A stretch of DNA of 64,000 nt, taken from contig CATNEN010000039.1 in assembly GCA_950097015.1 (NCBI GenBank), forward strand, positions 7,518,501 to 7,582,500, given 5' to 3'. Made by a program: the position numbers and the translations under genes. The first letter of the stretch is position 1. Each line of letters opens with the position of its first letter. Below the pieces are notes generated by a model, which was not told where the DNA came from, made no database searches, and worked only from the letters and a program-made list of their open reading frames with translations. Positions 31,755 to 42,764 of the stretch are shown one piece after another. The DNA is from Macrostomum hystrix (taxonomy: Eukaryota; Platyhelminthes; Macrostomidae).

Positions 31755-33112
31755 ATGCTCAGGGATAAAAAGACACTTGCGATTGTAACCTTAATTTCAG
31801 TGATATTTACGCTCTATTTTATAAATAGATGCGATGTTGAAATAAGAAAGAAAAATGTCAACCGACAATCTTTGAGACCAATTACAGGTGAGTATGATTA
31901 CATACAATCCGTACTGCGTAGTTCGACCATTCTGAAACGAATCCTTATACGAGTAGTCCGTATGCATACAAAAAAGTCTGTGAAACCGCAGTTTTTTGAG
32001 TATTGCGTTTTTGAGACTAAAGTGCATTCCTTGAAATTTCATCAATTTTTGTTGCAGCCTCGGCGGTTTCTACCGCTGCGAAACAACAGCACTCAGAAGA
32101 CGTCGATAGGAGCTTTATGTATGAAGAGCTTGATATCAAATTTCTTATCCGTCACTTCAACGAGCTTAAAAAGATTGTGAAACCACTGGCGAGAAAACTT
32201 GCGCCCAAAATTGATCAGCTGATGGCGCACAAACTGCCCGTGGTCGACACCAAGAACTGGAAGCTGCACAGAACCAATGGAAAGGTGCTGACGGTACCGA
32301 TGGTGCAGCAGCTGCTCAGAGACCCCGATTATCGAGTCCCAAACGCTGTCCACTACATCTTGCCATTCAGCGACCCAGTGCTACAGTTTCATCACCTGGT
32401 TTGCATCCTGAGCGGTGTGTGGGTTCTGAGGCCGGATCACGTGATCCTGTGGTACAGCAGGGAGCCGAAGGGCGAGAACTGGGAGCTGCTGAAGCAGAAC
32501 CTCACCCGATCCGGAGTGTGGCACAGCAAAGTGCTGATGGCTCACAGAGACGTGCCAAAGTCGGTGTACAACCAGCCAGTCCTGATCCGCGAGCACCAGT
32601 CGGACATCATTCGAATGGAGGCTCTGCTGGTGTTTGGCGGCATCTACGCTGACCTCGATGTGATCTCGCTCAAGTCCATGCAGCCGCTGAGAAACTTCTC
32701 TTTCACAATTGGCCGCGAGCTGCCTCAGAACCTGTGCAACGGTGTGTTTCTGTCGGCTCCGAACTCCACGCTGCTCGCCCTGTGGCACGTGGCCTACCAG
32801 TCATTCGACGACTCGGGCTGGGGCGAGCACTCGCTGATGCTGCCCAACAGGCTGTGCTGGAGATTCAGGCAGCACTGCCACGTCGAGGAAGAGAGTCTGG
32901 ACAGACCGAACTTCTTATGGTATGAAATCGTGTGGATCTACGGCAAGAAGCGAGTTTGGGACTGGCGGAAGAAGAACTACGCGATGCATCTTTGGTACAG
33001 GATGCACAAAAATAATTACAACATGGAGACTATAAAGTATGTGGACTCCATGCTCGGTGACATGTTTCGCTATGTATTGTTTGGAAATAGCACGCTGCTA
33101 AAGCAAATTTAA
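31755..33112 (+). CDS. GT32-type glycosyltransferase, copy 2, two exons, 395 aa
   Basis: Join of 31755-31887 and 32058-33112. The donor is ACAG|GTGAGT, the acceptor TTTTTGTTGCAG, phase 1, at the same relative place as in copy 1. Exon 1 encodes a signal anchor (LAIVTLISVIFTLYFI) unrelated in sequence to that of copy 1, and the stem also differs. From 32211 to the stop the coding DNA matches copy 1 with only two base differences noticed (one gives Lys for Gln in YGKKRVWDW). The DXD motif GGIYADLDVI and the type II layout suggest a Golgi glycosyltransferase using a nucleotide sugar; substrate unknown. The intron is only 170 bp, against 2.8 kb in copy 1. Confidence 0.8.
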
Positions 33113-33121
33113 TTTCGACAG

Positions 33122-33245
33122 TGCCAGCTATGACGACATCCACACATGGATCATCCATGGATCATCGTCATGGATCATCGTCATCCACACATGGATCATC
33201 CATGGATCATCGTCATCGATCATCGTCATCCACACATGGATGACG
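33122..33245. repeat. CATGGATCATC simple repeat after GT copy 2
   Basis: Same irregular CATGGATCATCGTCATC repeat as after copy 1, with different unit numbers. Confidence 0.8.
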
Positions 33246-35121
33246 AGCAAGCTGCAGCTCTTGACGCGGTTGCGATGTGAAAACATGTTAAAACTAGTAT
33301 CAGGAAGTAAGGCTTTTATTTCAACTATGTTTGCTTAGAATAGGAGTTTCCAGGTTTATACTCGTACATTTGTTTTTTGTCTTCTTCACTAACTACTAAG
33401 TCAATCTTGCATATTGAAAATGGCTCGTGACTTTATCATGTAATCATGTATCACACAGTCGATGCAATTATGTTATTTGCAACTACATGCATCGCAATAG
33501 TTTTGTTGCAGTAATGTTGGAGTAATTAACAAGGTAACAAATAAATATTAAACGATTCGAAGTTTAAATCATACATGGCAGTCTGTTGGTACGCTTTGAT
33601 TAAGAAAGAGTCAGTTGATTTTCAACGTCACGATTTTTATTTTTGATTTTTCTTTTCTGAAGCCTTGCCTAAGCGTAAAAAAGGACGACTTAAGTAGAAG
33701 GACTAAGCACTAAATATAAATGGAACATTTTAGAGGCCACATTTTTAGATGAACTCACTTTGAAACGAATGCATGCATTTTTTAAACAAAAAGCATGTAG
33801 GACGTGATAGCTAATATTGCTAGCATCACTGCTGAGAATACGCAATAGCTGAAGCACTGCATGGCGGAGAGGAAGATAGAGGAAGAGGAAGATACACACT
33901 ATAGTTGACGCACATTTGACTCAGCGATGCACTGATGCTGCCGCAGTGATAATGCTTGACCGTCCGTATCAGGAATGTCCAATGCAAAATCGGCGATGCG
34001 CCGACGATTTTCTAATGGCCTTGGGCATGGAAGAATGCCCAGAGTGTCATCAGCGCAGGACAGATTCAAGGTCAACAGACTGCTGCGGTTGCTGGCAGTC
34101 GTCTTCAGGCTGGATGACGGGACCGGGCTGACATTGGAGCAGGCGGCAGCACCTTGGCAGCAGAAACTTTGGCAGCAGAAGCGTTGATGTCACCGTCAGC
34201 GTGAGCTTTGCTGCGCGCACAGCCAGTATTTGCTGATACAGACACTGCGTTATGCACCTGGTAGGATTACTTTTTCGATATCCCATTGTATCGCGGTATG
34301 GCACCGATGAAAATCAAAATTATGATTGCATCGGAGAAATAGCTCGTACTCGTACTCGTACTTGGAGGCGAAGCGTATTCTATGAGTATCTTTGATTTAG
34401 AGAATAAGTAAATGCGACATATTTCTAGCTATTCCGCGCTTTCCGCGCGTAAAAGGTCTCTGATTGAAGAGAACTCAATGAGTGATTGTTCCGTCTTTTA
34501 GAGCTGAAAATCACGGTGAGTCACCGTCATCCCTTTCAAAACCTTAAAACTTTCTTGCATTGCTCAAACAGGTTTCTAGGCGTGATGGGTGCATTTTCAA
34601 GTTTTCGAAGTATAAAAAACAATTAGGCACAATCTTATGTTGCTAATTAAAGGTTTCAATTCGGTTTTTACATCAACAATAAAGTTTATTAAGTACAAAG
34701 CGTAGGTATATTACAATTTTCATGGCATACAATCTAAAATGTAGCTTGTCCTATATACTTTAATTATACCTAACGGCTGTTTGGTGAATTTGGCCTCTAA
34801 GCATCACGTTATTTTGAGTTCATTTACTATACTGTCCAGAGCAGACGGAGTGAGACGAGATTGCCAGTAAGAAACTTTTTTGAAAGCGCTCATAGGTTAT
34901 CACAGAACAATAGACACAAGAAAATCTGCAGTGTTGTAGCAGATTGCATGGATCGCTTGGTGTGCACTGAAACGTGCAGTTCGGAAAAGCATAAACCCAC
35001 TCTATAAAATATAGGCGAATCTTTCTCGCAAAAATTATGCCACCCAGATTGTCCTCACGGTATTATCGCACTATCAGCCCTGTATCTAGAGAAACTGCAT
35101 TTGCACTCTTAAGCGAATGAA
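33246..35121. other. Intergenic DNA
   Basis: Short open frames near 33916-34187 contain several Cys (CPECHQRR) but no recognised domain. Nothing else identified. Confidence 0.4.
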
Positions 35122-35616
35122 ATGTCAGCCGCCGCTCGTTATCAGCCTGGGTCTATGGAAGGCGACCTAAGGCGCAACGTTCAGCTGGTTGTGCAGCTGG
35201 CTTGCGAAGCGCACGGAGACAATCGCGGAAGAGTTGCTAGATCAGTTAAGCAGCAGCTGGACAGGCAGCTCGCTCCTAGCTGGCAGGTCATTGTTGGCCG
35301 GAACTTCGTCTGGTAAGTGGACAAGAATTGGGTAATAATATGTTGCTGCTGTTGCGTGCAATATGCATGGCCGATTGGCTGAGTGAGAATGGAAGTACAA
35401 AAATGAGCAACAGTCCTGTGCAATGAGCAACATATTTAAATATATGCATGGCTGTGGTGAATGACACTTCAACTTACATTTCAAATTCGTAAACTTAACA
35501 AAAAAGCAGTCTTTTTCATTGATTCAAATTTCAGCAGTGTCGCCTACGAGAGAAGCACACTTGGCTACTTTGAGGTTGGCGAGCATAAAATCATTGTTTA
35601 TAAAGCTGGCTTATAA
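35122..35616 (+). CDS. Dynein light chain, LC8/DYNLL type, divergent, two exons, 90 aa
   Basis: Join of 35122-35312 and 35535-35616. The donor is GTCTG|GTAAGT and the acceptor AAATTTCAG; using the first of two adjacent AGs keeps the family spacing. The protein is 90 aa, against 89 in typical LC8. The C-terminal half follows the fold: VKQQLDRQLAPSWQVIVGRNF aligns with the conserved [20 protein letters not shown] region, then SVAYERSTLGYFEVGEHKIIVYKAGL replaces the peptide-binding strand. LC8 dimers bind short motifs in dynein intermediate chain and many hub partners. The binding strand and helix 1 are much changed, so partner choice may differ. A fast-evolving LC8 paralogue or an axonemal/tegumental-type member is likely. 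Confidence 0.8.
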
Positions 35617-36218
35617 AACGTTTGTCACAATTCAGCGATAATTGACTATAAAATATTGTATATACACATACAGTACCTGTAGTAGCCATAATTTGTAAAA
35701 TAATGTTTAAGAAATTCGTTTTTTGCCTGCATCCACACTATATGCTGTGTAAAGATAGTAAATTAGTTTATAAATAGCATTCATTAGTGATCATTATATC
35801 GACAGTTTGTATAACAATAAGAGCTTATCTATGTGCACATTTATGCTAAAAGCAAATTACTGCTCTGACTTTCATACTGTTACACCTATTTGCGATTACT
35901 TTATGTCAGTTTTTACTGCATGCTGCGTATGGCGAATCTGTCCTTCGTAAAGTTCATACACATGACAAAAACATGACCAATATATAATATGACATGGGCT
36001 TATCGCAACATAAAACTTATATAGGAATTTGCTGATGTTTATTGTTAGCCGATAAATGAATTGCAGCCTCAGCCGCACTTGACTTACTTCACTTATCCGC
36101 ATGACAGTCCGCGTGGAGGCGAGTGTCGTCCATTCCTTTTATGTCGCTTTTAAAACAAATTCTTGTTTGTTTGAATTATTAGTCAATCTATTGGGATATG
36201 CAGATCATTTATAAGTTA
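35617..36218. other. AT-rich intergenic DNA
   Basis: No feature recognised before the Helitron 3' end. Confidence 0.5.
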
Positions 36219-36455
36219 CTAGCTTTTTTTGCCCGTTGTTTTTAAGGCAGAAATTTAAAGCAAAGCAGTAAGCAATTCACGTCTCTGTATTAACTTTATA
36301 GTGAAGGTCACCATTTATTTATTTACTGCATTAATGAAAAGTGAAGAGTTTGTTTAAGGGCGTTTTAAGTAAAAAATAAGTGAAAAGTTTGTCCAAACAG
36401 CCCCCTCTTGATTACTTCTTTAGAAACATGTCTCTTAGCCACTCCTCTATACAGT

Positions 36456-36697
36456 CAGTGGCAGATCCAGGAATTTTGTTTTGGGGCGGTCTGTCAGGGG
36501 AGCGCCATGAGAATCACAGAGGGGGTGCCAGCGGCCGAAAAAGGACGCCAGGAGCCAAGAAAGGGCGCCAGCGGCTGAAAAACGGGAGCCAGCGGCTGAA
36601 AAAGGGGCGCCAGCGGCCGAAAAGGGGCGCATCTTATTCCCATGATTAAAATTTAGGGGGGCGACTGCCCCCCCGCCCCCCCCTAAATCTGCCTCTG
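36456..36697. mobile_element. hAT MITE in Helitron copy A
   Basis: Ends CAGTGGCAGATCCAGG and CCCCTAAATCTGCCTCTG (inverted) with a perfect 8-bp target duplication TATACAGT (36448-36455 and 36698-36705). The interior is made of GGGCGCCAGCGGCCGAAAA-like repeats. Confidence 0.85.
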
Positions 36698-36849
36698 TAT
36701 ACAGTATGCATGTACACGCGTATACATAAGGAAAATAGCCATGGCATAACAATAACAATGTCAAAGAAACAAAATTAAACTGTTTCAGAGTTCAGAGTTA
36801 GACAGGTCAAGGTCAATTCGTGACTACTTTTCTATTAATTGCTTGCGAG

Positions 36850-37545
36850 TCACCTCAAGGCCTGGGGATACACCACATTTTTCGTTCTTCCCCTTGGTGC
36901 GAAAATGAATAGGCCAGCTGGAGTTCCAACACGGGAGCAGGCGACATAAAGCTGCCCATGCGAGAAGCAAGGAGTCTCCAGGTTGATCCCAGCTACCTTC
37001 AGCGACTGTCCCTGAGCCTTGTTAATAGTCATCGCAAAGCACACTCTCACAGGGAACTGCAGTCGCTTGAACTGAAATGGCAGGTCCGTGGGGATAATTG
37101 GAATCCGGGGAACGAATACAGACTCTCCTCTGCCAGATCCAGTCATTATCGTGGCCTCAATCACGTGTGGGAAGAGCCGCCTGACTATCAGTCTGGTGCC
37201 GTTACACAGCCTTGGCGCATTCAGGTTGCGGAGGAGCATAATTGGTGCCCCAACTTTCAGCTGCAAGTTGTGCGATGGAGTTCCAGGAGGATCTAGAGAG
37301 TTCAGAAACTCAACAGGATACTCCACAGCGGTGTCATCAGTCAACGTTGTATCAATTGACTTGTAGGTGAAAACTGCACCTGGCAACTCCTGAAGCAGTT
37401 GGTAGTTAATTTCGTTGGCGGCATCATTTCTAGGACACAGAATTGCCCTCTCTGACAGCCAGTCAACGTCAGCATATCGAACCATCAGGTTCGGGTAAAC
37501 TTTTGCCTTGAGCTTTTTTGACGATTTTTGAGCAGTTTTTTGCAC
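36850..37545 (-). pseudogene. Helitron PIF1-like helicase, C-terminal remnant (copy A)
   Basis: Encodes only the last helicase motifs: SERAILCPRNDAANEIN, KVGAPIMLLRNL, CFAMTINKAQGQSL and HGQLYVACSRVG, typical of the superfamily 1B helicase half of Helitron RepHel. The Rep nuclease and Walker A parts are absent. The frame runs into Helitron 5'-region sequence (QKTAQKSSKKL) across a deletion junction, so the open frame is chimaeric. Confidence 0.85.
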
Positions 37546-38497
37546 TTTTGAGCAGGAAGGAAATGATTTTTCGGGAATTTGAGTAGCCTATTGCACTCAG
37601 CGTAGGTGGTTTTAGGTATGTGCAAAGTTTGGTGCGATTTGGTTGAGCGGTTTCGGCGTCTATAAAGACAAAAGACAGACACTGGGACGCCACCGCACTC
37701 ACCGCACTCAGTCTCAGTGCTGCTTGGGGGCCAGTAGACAATCTAGGGGTTTGGGCTGTGTACATTCACGGCTTGAAATACAATGTACAGTCTGGGGCTT
37801 CGGCGCCCGGGGAAGGGAGGGGGGTGGCTGTAATAAAATTTGGCCCGCAGAGTGGCGGAGGGGAGTTGGGGTGGCTGTCCTCGGAAAACAAAAAGTGACT
37901 CACTTTGAGATGATGCAGCTTTGCTCTGGATTGAGTAGAGATGTTCAAAATTGACAGCATTGTTGGAAAACATGTAAAGTGTAAGTGGATCAAATTTGGA
38001 GAAAATCTGACAAAGTGGGGCGACGATATGTCGAATTGAGTGATTTTTTGACGATTTTTGAGCAGTTTTTTGCACTTTTGAGCAGGAAGGAAATGATTTT
38101 TCGGGAATTTGAGTAGCCTATTGCACTCAGCGTAGGTGGTTTTAGGTATGTGCAAAGTTTGGTGCGATTTGGTTGAGCGGTTTCGGCGTCTATAAAGACA
38201 AAAGGTTGCACACAGACAGACAGACAGACAGACAGAGTTTTCACTTTTATATATAAGTTACTAGCTTTTTTTGCCCGTTGTTTTTGGGGCAGAAATTTAA
38301 AGCAAAGCAGTAAGCAATTCACGTCTCTGTATTAACTTTATAGTGAAGGTCACCATTTATTTATTTACTGCATTAATGAAAAGTGAAGAGTTTGTTTAAG
38401 GGCGTTTTAAGTAAAAAATAAGTGAAAAGTTTGTCCAAACAGCCCCCTCTTGATTACTTCTTTAGAAACATGTCTCTTAGCCACTCCTCTATACAGT

Positions 38498-38773
38498 CAG
38501 TGGCAGATCCAGGAATTTTGTTTTGGGGCGGTCTGTCAGGGGAGCGCCATGAGAATCACAGAGGGGGTGCCAGCGGCCGAAAAAGGGCGCCAGGAGCCAA
38601 GAAAGGGCGCCAGCGGCTGAAAAACGGGAGCCAGCGGCTGAAAAAGGGGCGCCAGCGGCCGAAAAGGGGCGCCAGTGCTGCGACTGGCGCCCCTGGTGGG
38701 GGCATCTTATTCCCATGATTAAAATTTTGGGGGGGGGCGACTGCCCCCCGCCCCCCCCCTAAATCTGCCTCTG
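38498..38773. mobile_element. hAT MITE in Helitron copy B
   Basis: Same element, same position and same TATACAGT duplication (38490-38497 and 38774-38781) as in copies A and C, with 30-odd extra interior bases. The insertion therefore pre-dates Helitron multiplication. Confidence 0.85.
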
Positions 38774-38925
38774 TATACAGTATGCATGTACACGCGTATA
38801 CATAAGGAAAATAGCCATGGCATAACAGTAACAATGTCAAAGAAACAAAATTAAACTGTTTCAGAGTTCAGAGTTAGACAGGTCAAGGTCAATTCGTGAC
38901 TACTTTTCTATTAATTGCTTGCGAG

Positions 38926-39974
38926 TCACCTCAAGGCCTGGGGATACACCACATTCTTCGTTCTTCCCCTTGGTGCGAAAATGAATAGGCCAGCTGGAGT
39001 TCCAACACGGGAGCAGGCGACATAAAGCTGCCCATGCGAGAAGCAAGGAGTCTCCAGGTTGATGCCAGCCACCTTCAGCGACTGTCCCTGAGCCTTGTTA
39101 ATAGTCATCGCAAAGCACACTCTCACAGGGAACTGCAGTCGCTTGAACTGAAATGGCAGGTCCGTGGGGATAATTGGAATCCGGGGAACGAACACAGACT
39201 CTCCTCTGCCAGATCCAGTCATTATCGTGGCCTCAATCACGTGTGGGAAGAGCCGCCTGACTATCAGTCTGGTGCCGTTACACAGCCTTGGCGCATTCAG
39301 GTTGCGGAGGAGCATAATTGGTGCCCCAACTTTCAGCTGCAAGTTGTGCGATGGAGTTCCAGGAGGATCTAGAGAGTTCAGAAACTCAACAGGATACTCC
39401 ACAGCGGTGTCATCAGTCAACGTTGTATCAATTGACTTGTAGGTGAAAACTGCACCTGGCAACTCCTGAAGCAGTTGGTAGTTAATTTCGTTGGCGGCAT
39501 CATTTCTAGGACACAGAATTGCCCTCTCTGACAGCCAGTCAACGTCAGCATATCGAACCATCAGGTTCGGGTAAACTTTTGCCTTGAGCTCCTGCACTGA
39601 CTGCACAATGGTTCCGATTGTAGCGATCGATGACTGCCCATCCTCGGTGCTAATCTCCAGCAGACCATTGCCGATTCGCAATAGACTGGCAGAGAACTCA
39701 TGAGCTGTTTCGTCTCCTTGAATTGTAGCTCTCATGTTAGTTCGTAGGTGCAACTTCACAACCGATGGCCACAGGTGAGATGATTTTGGCAAGCATTAAT
39801 CTCATCAGCAGGAGTGCCACGCGGAATCACAGGCAGCGTCTGTCTAAAGTCTCCAGACAGCAGCAGAGTGACACCACCCATCAGTTGATCGCCAGCCTCT
39901 CTCTTTCTTCTATCCCAGGCTGGCTGGAGAGAAATATCGACCGGAGAGCCCTGCGCACTGGGACGCCACCGCAC
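38926..39974 (-). pseudogene. Helitron PIF1-like helicase remnant with motif III (copy B)
   Basis: Two frames joined by a frameshift near 39790. The first (39974-39756) has GGVTLLLSGDFRQTLPVIPRG, helicase motif III, and ADEINAC. The second (from about 39790) continues SSHLWPSVVKLHLRTNMRA through KAQGQSL and YVACSRVG. The N-terminal Rep domain and Walker A/B are missing, so it cannot support its own transposition. Confidence 0.85.
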
Positions 39975-40847
39975 TCACCGCACTCAGTCTCAGTGCTGCT
40001 TGGGGGCCAGTAGACAGTCTAGGGGTTTGGGCTGTGTACATTCACGGCTTGAAATACAATGTACAGTCTGGGGCTTGGGCGCCCGGGGAAGGGAGGGGGT
40101 GGCTGTAATAAAATTTGGCCCGCAGAGTGGCGGAGGGGAGTTGGGGTGGCTGTCCTCGGAAAACAAAAAGTGACTCACTTTGAGATGATGCAGCTTTGCT
40201 CTGGATTGAGTAGAGATGTTCAACATTGACAGCATTGTTGGAAAACATGTAAAGTGTAAGTGGATCAAATTTGGAGAAAATCTGACAAAGTGGGGCGACG
40301 ATATGTCGAATTGAGTGATTTTTTGACGATTTTTGAGCAGTTTTTTGCACTTTTGAGCAGGAAGGAAATGATTTTTCGGGAATTTGAGTAGCCTATTGCA
40401 CTCAGCGTAGGTGGTTTTAGGTATGTGCAAAGTTTGGTGCGATTTGGTTGAGCGGTTTCGGCGTCTATAAAGACAAAAGGTTGCACACACACAGACAGAC
40501 ACACACACACACAGACAGAGTTTTCACTTTTATATATATAGATGAAATGAGAGGCCAATAAGGTGTGCGTTATGTGTGCCAGGCATATGGACTGAATTAT
40601 AGATGGGATACTAGCTTTTTTTGCCCGTTGTTTTTGGGGCAGAAATTTAAAGCAAAGCAGTAAGCAATTCACGTCTCTGTATTAACTTTATAGTGAAGGT
40701 CACCATTTATTTATTTACTGCATTAATGAAAAGTAAAGAGTTTGTTTAAGGGCATTTTAAGTAAAAAATAAGTGAAAAGTTTGTCCAAACAGCCCCCTCT
40801 TGATTACTTCTTTAGAAACATGTCTCTTAGCCACTCCTCTATACAGT

Positions 40848-41120
40848 CAGTGGCAGATCCAGGAATTTTGTTTTGGGGCGGTCTGTCAGGGGAGCGCCAT
40901 GAGAATCACAGAGGGGGTGCAAGCGGCCGAAAAAGGGCGCCAGGAGCCAAGAAAGGGCGCCAGCGGCTGAAAAACGGGAGCCAGCGGCTGAAAAAGGGGC
41001 GCCAGCGGCCGAAAAGGGGCGCCAGTGCTGCGACTGGCGCCCCTGGTGGGGGCATCTTATTCCCATGATTAAAATTTAGGGGGGCGACTGCCCCCCCGCC
41101 CCCCCCTAAATCTGCCTCTG
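40848..41120. mobile_element. hAT MITE in Helitron copy C
   Basis: Third copy of the MITE at the homologous position, flanked by TATACAGT at 40840-40847 and 41121-41128. Confidence 0.85.
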
Positions 41121-41272
41121 TATACAGTATGCATGTACACGCGTATACATAAGGAAAATAGCCATGGCATAACAATAACAATGTCAAAGAAACAAAATTA
41201 AACTGTTTCAGAGTTCAGAGTTAGACAGGTCAAGGTCGATTCGTGACTACTTTTCTATTAATTGCTTGTGAG

Positions 41273-42337
41273 TCACCTCAAGGCCTGGGGATACACCACA
41301 TTCTTCGCTCTTCCCCTTGGTGCGAAAATGAATAGGCCAGCTGGAGTTCCAACACGGGAGCAGGCGACATAAAGCTGCCCATGCGAGAAGCAAGGAGTCT
41401 CCAGGTTGATGCCAGCCACCTTCAGCGACTGTCCCTGAGCCTTGTTAATAGTCATCGCAAAGCACACTCTCACAGGGAACTGCAGTCGCTTGAACTGAAA
41501 TGGCAGGTCCGTGGGGATAATTGGAATCCGGGGAACGAACACAGACTCTCCTCTGCCAGATCCAGTCATTATCGTGGCCTCAATCACGTGTGGGAAGAGC
41601 CGCCTGACTATCAGTCTGGTGCCGTTACACAGCCTTGGCGCATTCAGGTTGCGGAGGAGCATAATTTGTGCCCCAACTTTCAGCTGCAAGTTGTGCGATG
41701 GAGTTCCAGGAGGATCTAGAGAGTTCAGAAACTCAACGGGATACTCCACAGCGGTGTCATCAGTCAACGTTGTATCAATTGACTTGTAGGTGAAAACTGC
41801 ACCTGGCAACTCGTGAAGCAGTTGGTAGTTAATTTCGTTGGCGGCATCATTTCTAGGACACAGAATTGCCCTCTCTGACAGCCCGGGCTTCGGCGCCCGG
41901 GGAAGGGAGGGGGTGGCTGTAATAAAATTTGGCCCGCAGAGTGGCGGAGGGGAGTTGGGGTGGCTGTCCTCGGAAAACAAAAAGTGACTCACTTTGAGAT
42001 GATGCGGCTTTGCTCTGGATTGAGTAGAGATGTTCAAAATTGACAGCATTGTTGGAAAACATGTAAAGTGTAAGTGGATCAAATTGGGAGAAAATCTGAC
42101 AAAGTGGGGCGACGATATGTCGAATTGAGTGATTTTTTGACGATTTTTGAGCAGTTTTTTGCACTTTTGAGCAGGAAGGAAATGATTTTTCGGGAATTTG
42201 AGTAGCCTATTGCACTCAGCGTAGGTGGTTTTAGGTATGTGCAAAGTTTCGTGCGATTTGGTTGAGCGGTTTCGGCGTCTATAAAGACAAAAGGTTGCAC
42301 ACACGCACACACAGACAGAGTTTTCACACGCACGCAC
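41273..42337 (-). pseudogene. Chimaeric open frame: Helitron 5' region fused to helicase C-terminus (copy C)
   Basis: A 354-codon frame. Residues from about 151 on are helicase motifs (LSERAILCPRNDAANE through YVACSRVGTPAG). The first 150 codons are translated Helitron 5' leader (ATFCLYRRRNRSTKS..) not expected to be coding. The joint near 41883 matches an internal deletion. Probably no real protein. Confidence 0.75.
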
Positions 42338-42378
42338 TCAGTCTCAGTGCTGCTTGGGGGCCAGTAGACAGTCAAGGG

Positions 42379-42764
42379 CAGGGGTAGGCAAACTTATTTG
42401 CTGGCGGGCCAAAGAGAGAACCTAAAAGACGACAGCGGGCCGCATTGACTGTATAAATATGAGATAGGGGAGAGATGAGACACGGAAGAGATGGGACACG
42501 GGAGAGATGAGACACGGGAGAGATGAGACACTGGAGAGATGAGACACGGGAGAGATGAGACACTGGAGAGATGAGACACTGGAGAGATGAGACACGGGTA
42601 AGATAAGACAGTGGAGAGATAAGACACTGGAGAGATGAGACACGGGAGGGATTAGACCGAGAAAGATGAAACAGGACACTGTAGATGTCAGAAGGGGCAA
42701 CGGGCCGGATTTGGGAGCTTCGAGGGCCGCATCTGGCCCGCGGGCCGGAGTTTGCCGACCCCTG
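42379..42764. mobile_element. Complete non-autonomous hAT element with 16-bp repeat core
   Basis: TIRs CAGGGGTAGGCAAACTT and its partner (GAGTTTGCCGACCCCTG, inverted), 386 bp. Flanks GTCAAGGG (42371-42378) and GTCCAGGG (42765-42772) are 8-bp target duplications. The uninterrupted Helitron copies read GTCTAGGG or ATCTAGGG there. The centre is a short array of GGGAGAGATGAGACAC, the unit of the large satellite at 25185-26945. Confidence 0.9.

Larger units (their letters stand above)
36219..38255 (-). mobile_element. Helitron copy A (internally rearranged)
   Basis: The minus-strand 3' end reads GGGCAAAAAAAGCTAG followed by T, the CTRR|T terminus. The 5' side reads TATATATAAAAGTGAAAAC, though the leading TC is lost. 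Inside are a helicase C-terminal remnant, a second partial copy of the 5'-terminal region (37500-37670) and a 242-bp hAT MITE. Junction with copy B: CTAG then TAACT, then the 5' end of A. Confidence 0.8.
38261..40542 (-). mobile_element. Helitron copy B
   Basis: 5' end at 40542 (A|TCTATATATATAAAAGTG on minus), 3' end CTAG at 38261 followed by T. It contains the longest helicase remnant and a hAT MITE. A 68-bp unique spacer separates its 5' end from the 3' end of copy C. Confidence 0.85.

Noticed and set aside
31797-32045. Minus-strand frame across the GT copy 2 intron
   Set aside because: Overlaps exon 1 and the intron of a better supported plus-strand gene.
33916-34187. Cys-containing small protein
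   Set aside because: Two overlapping frames, no conserved spacing of cysteines and no splice or signal context.
36380-36764. Repeated ~98-aa frames beginning KSLSKQPPLDYF in the three Helitron units
   Set aside because: They run across a hAT MITE and Helitron end; coincidental frames conserved only because the copies are recent.
37643-38322. Frames reading FVFIDAETAQPNRTKL in Helitron 5' regions as a protein domain
   Set aside because: This is the Helitron leader, in multiple frames with different joints; no domain support.
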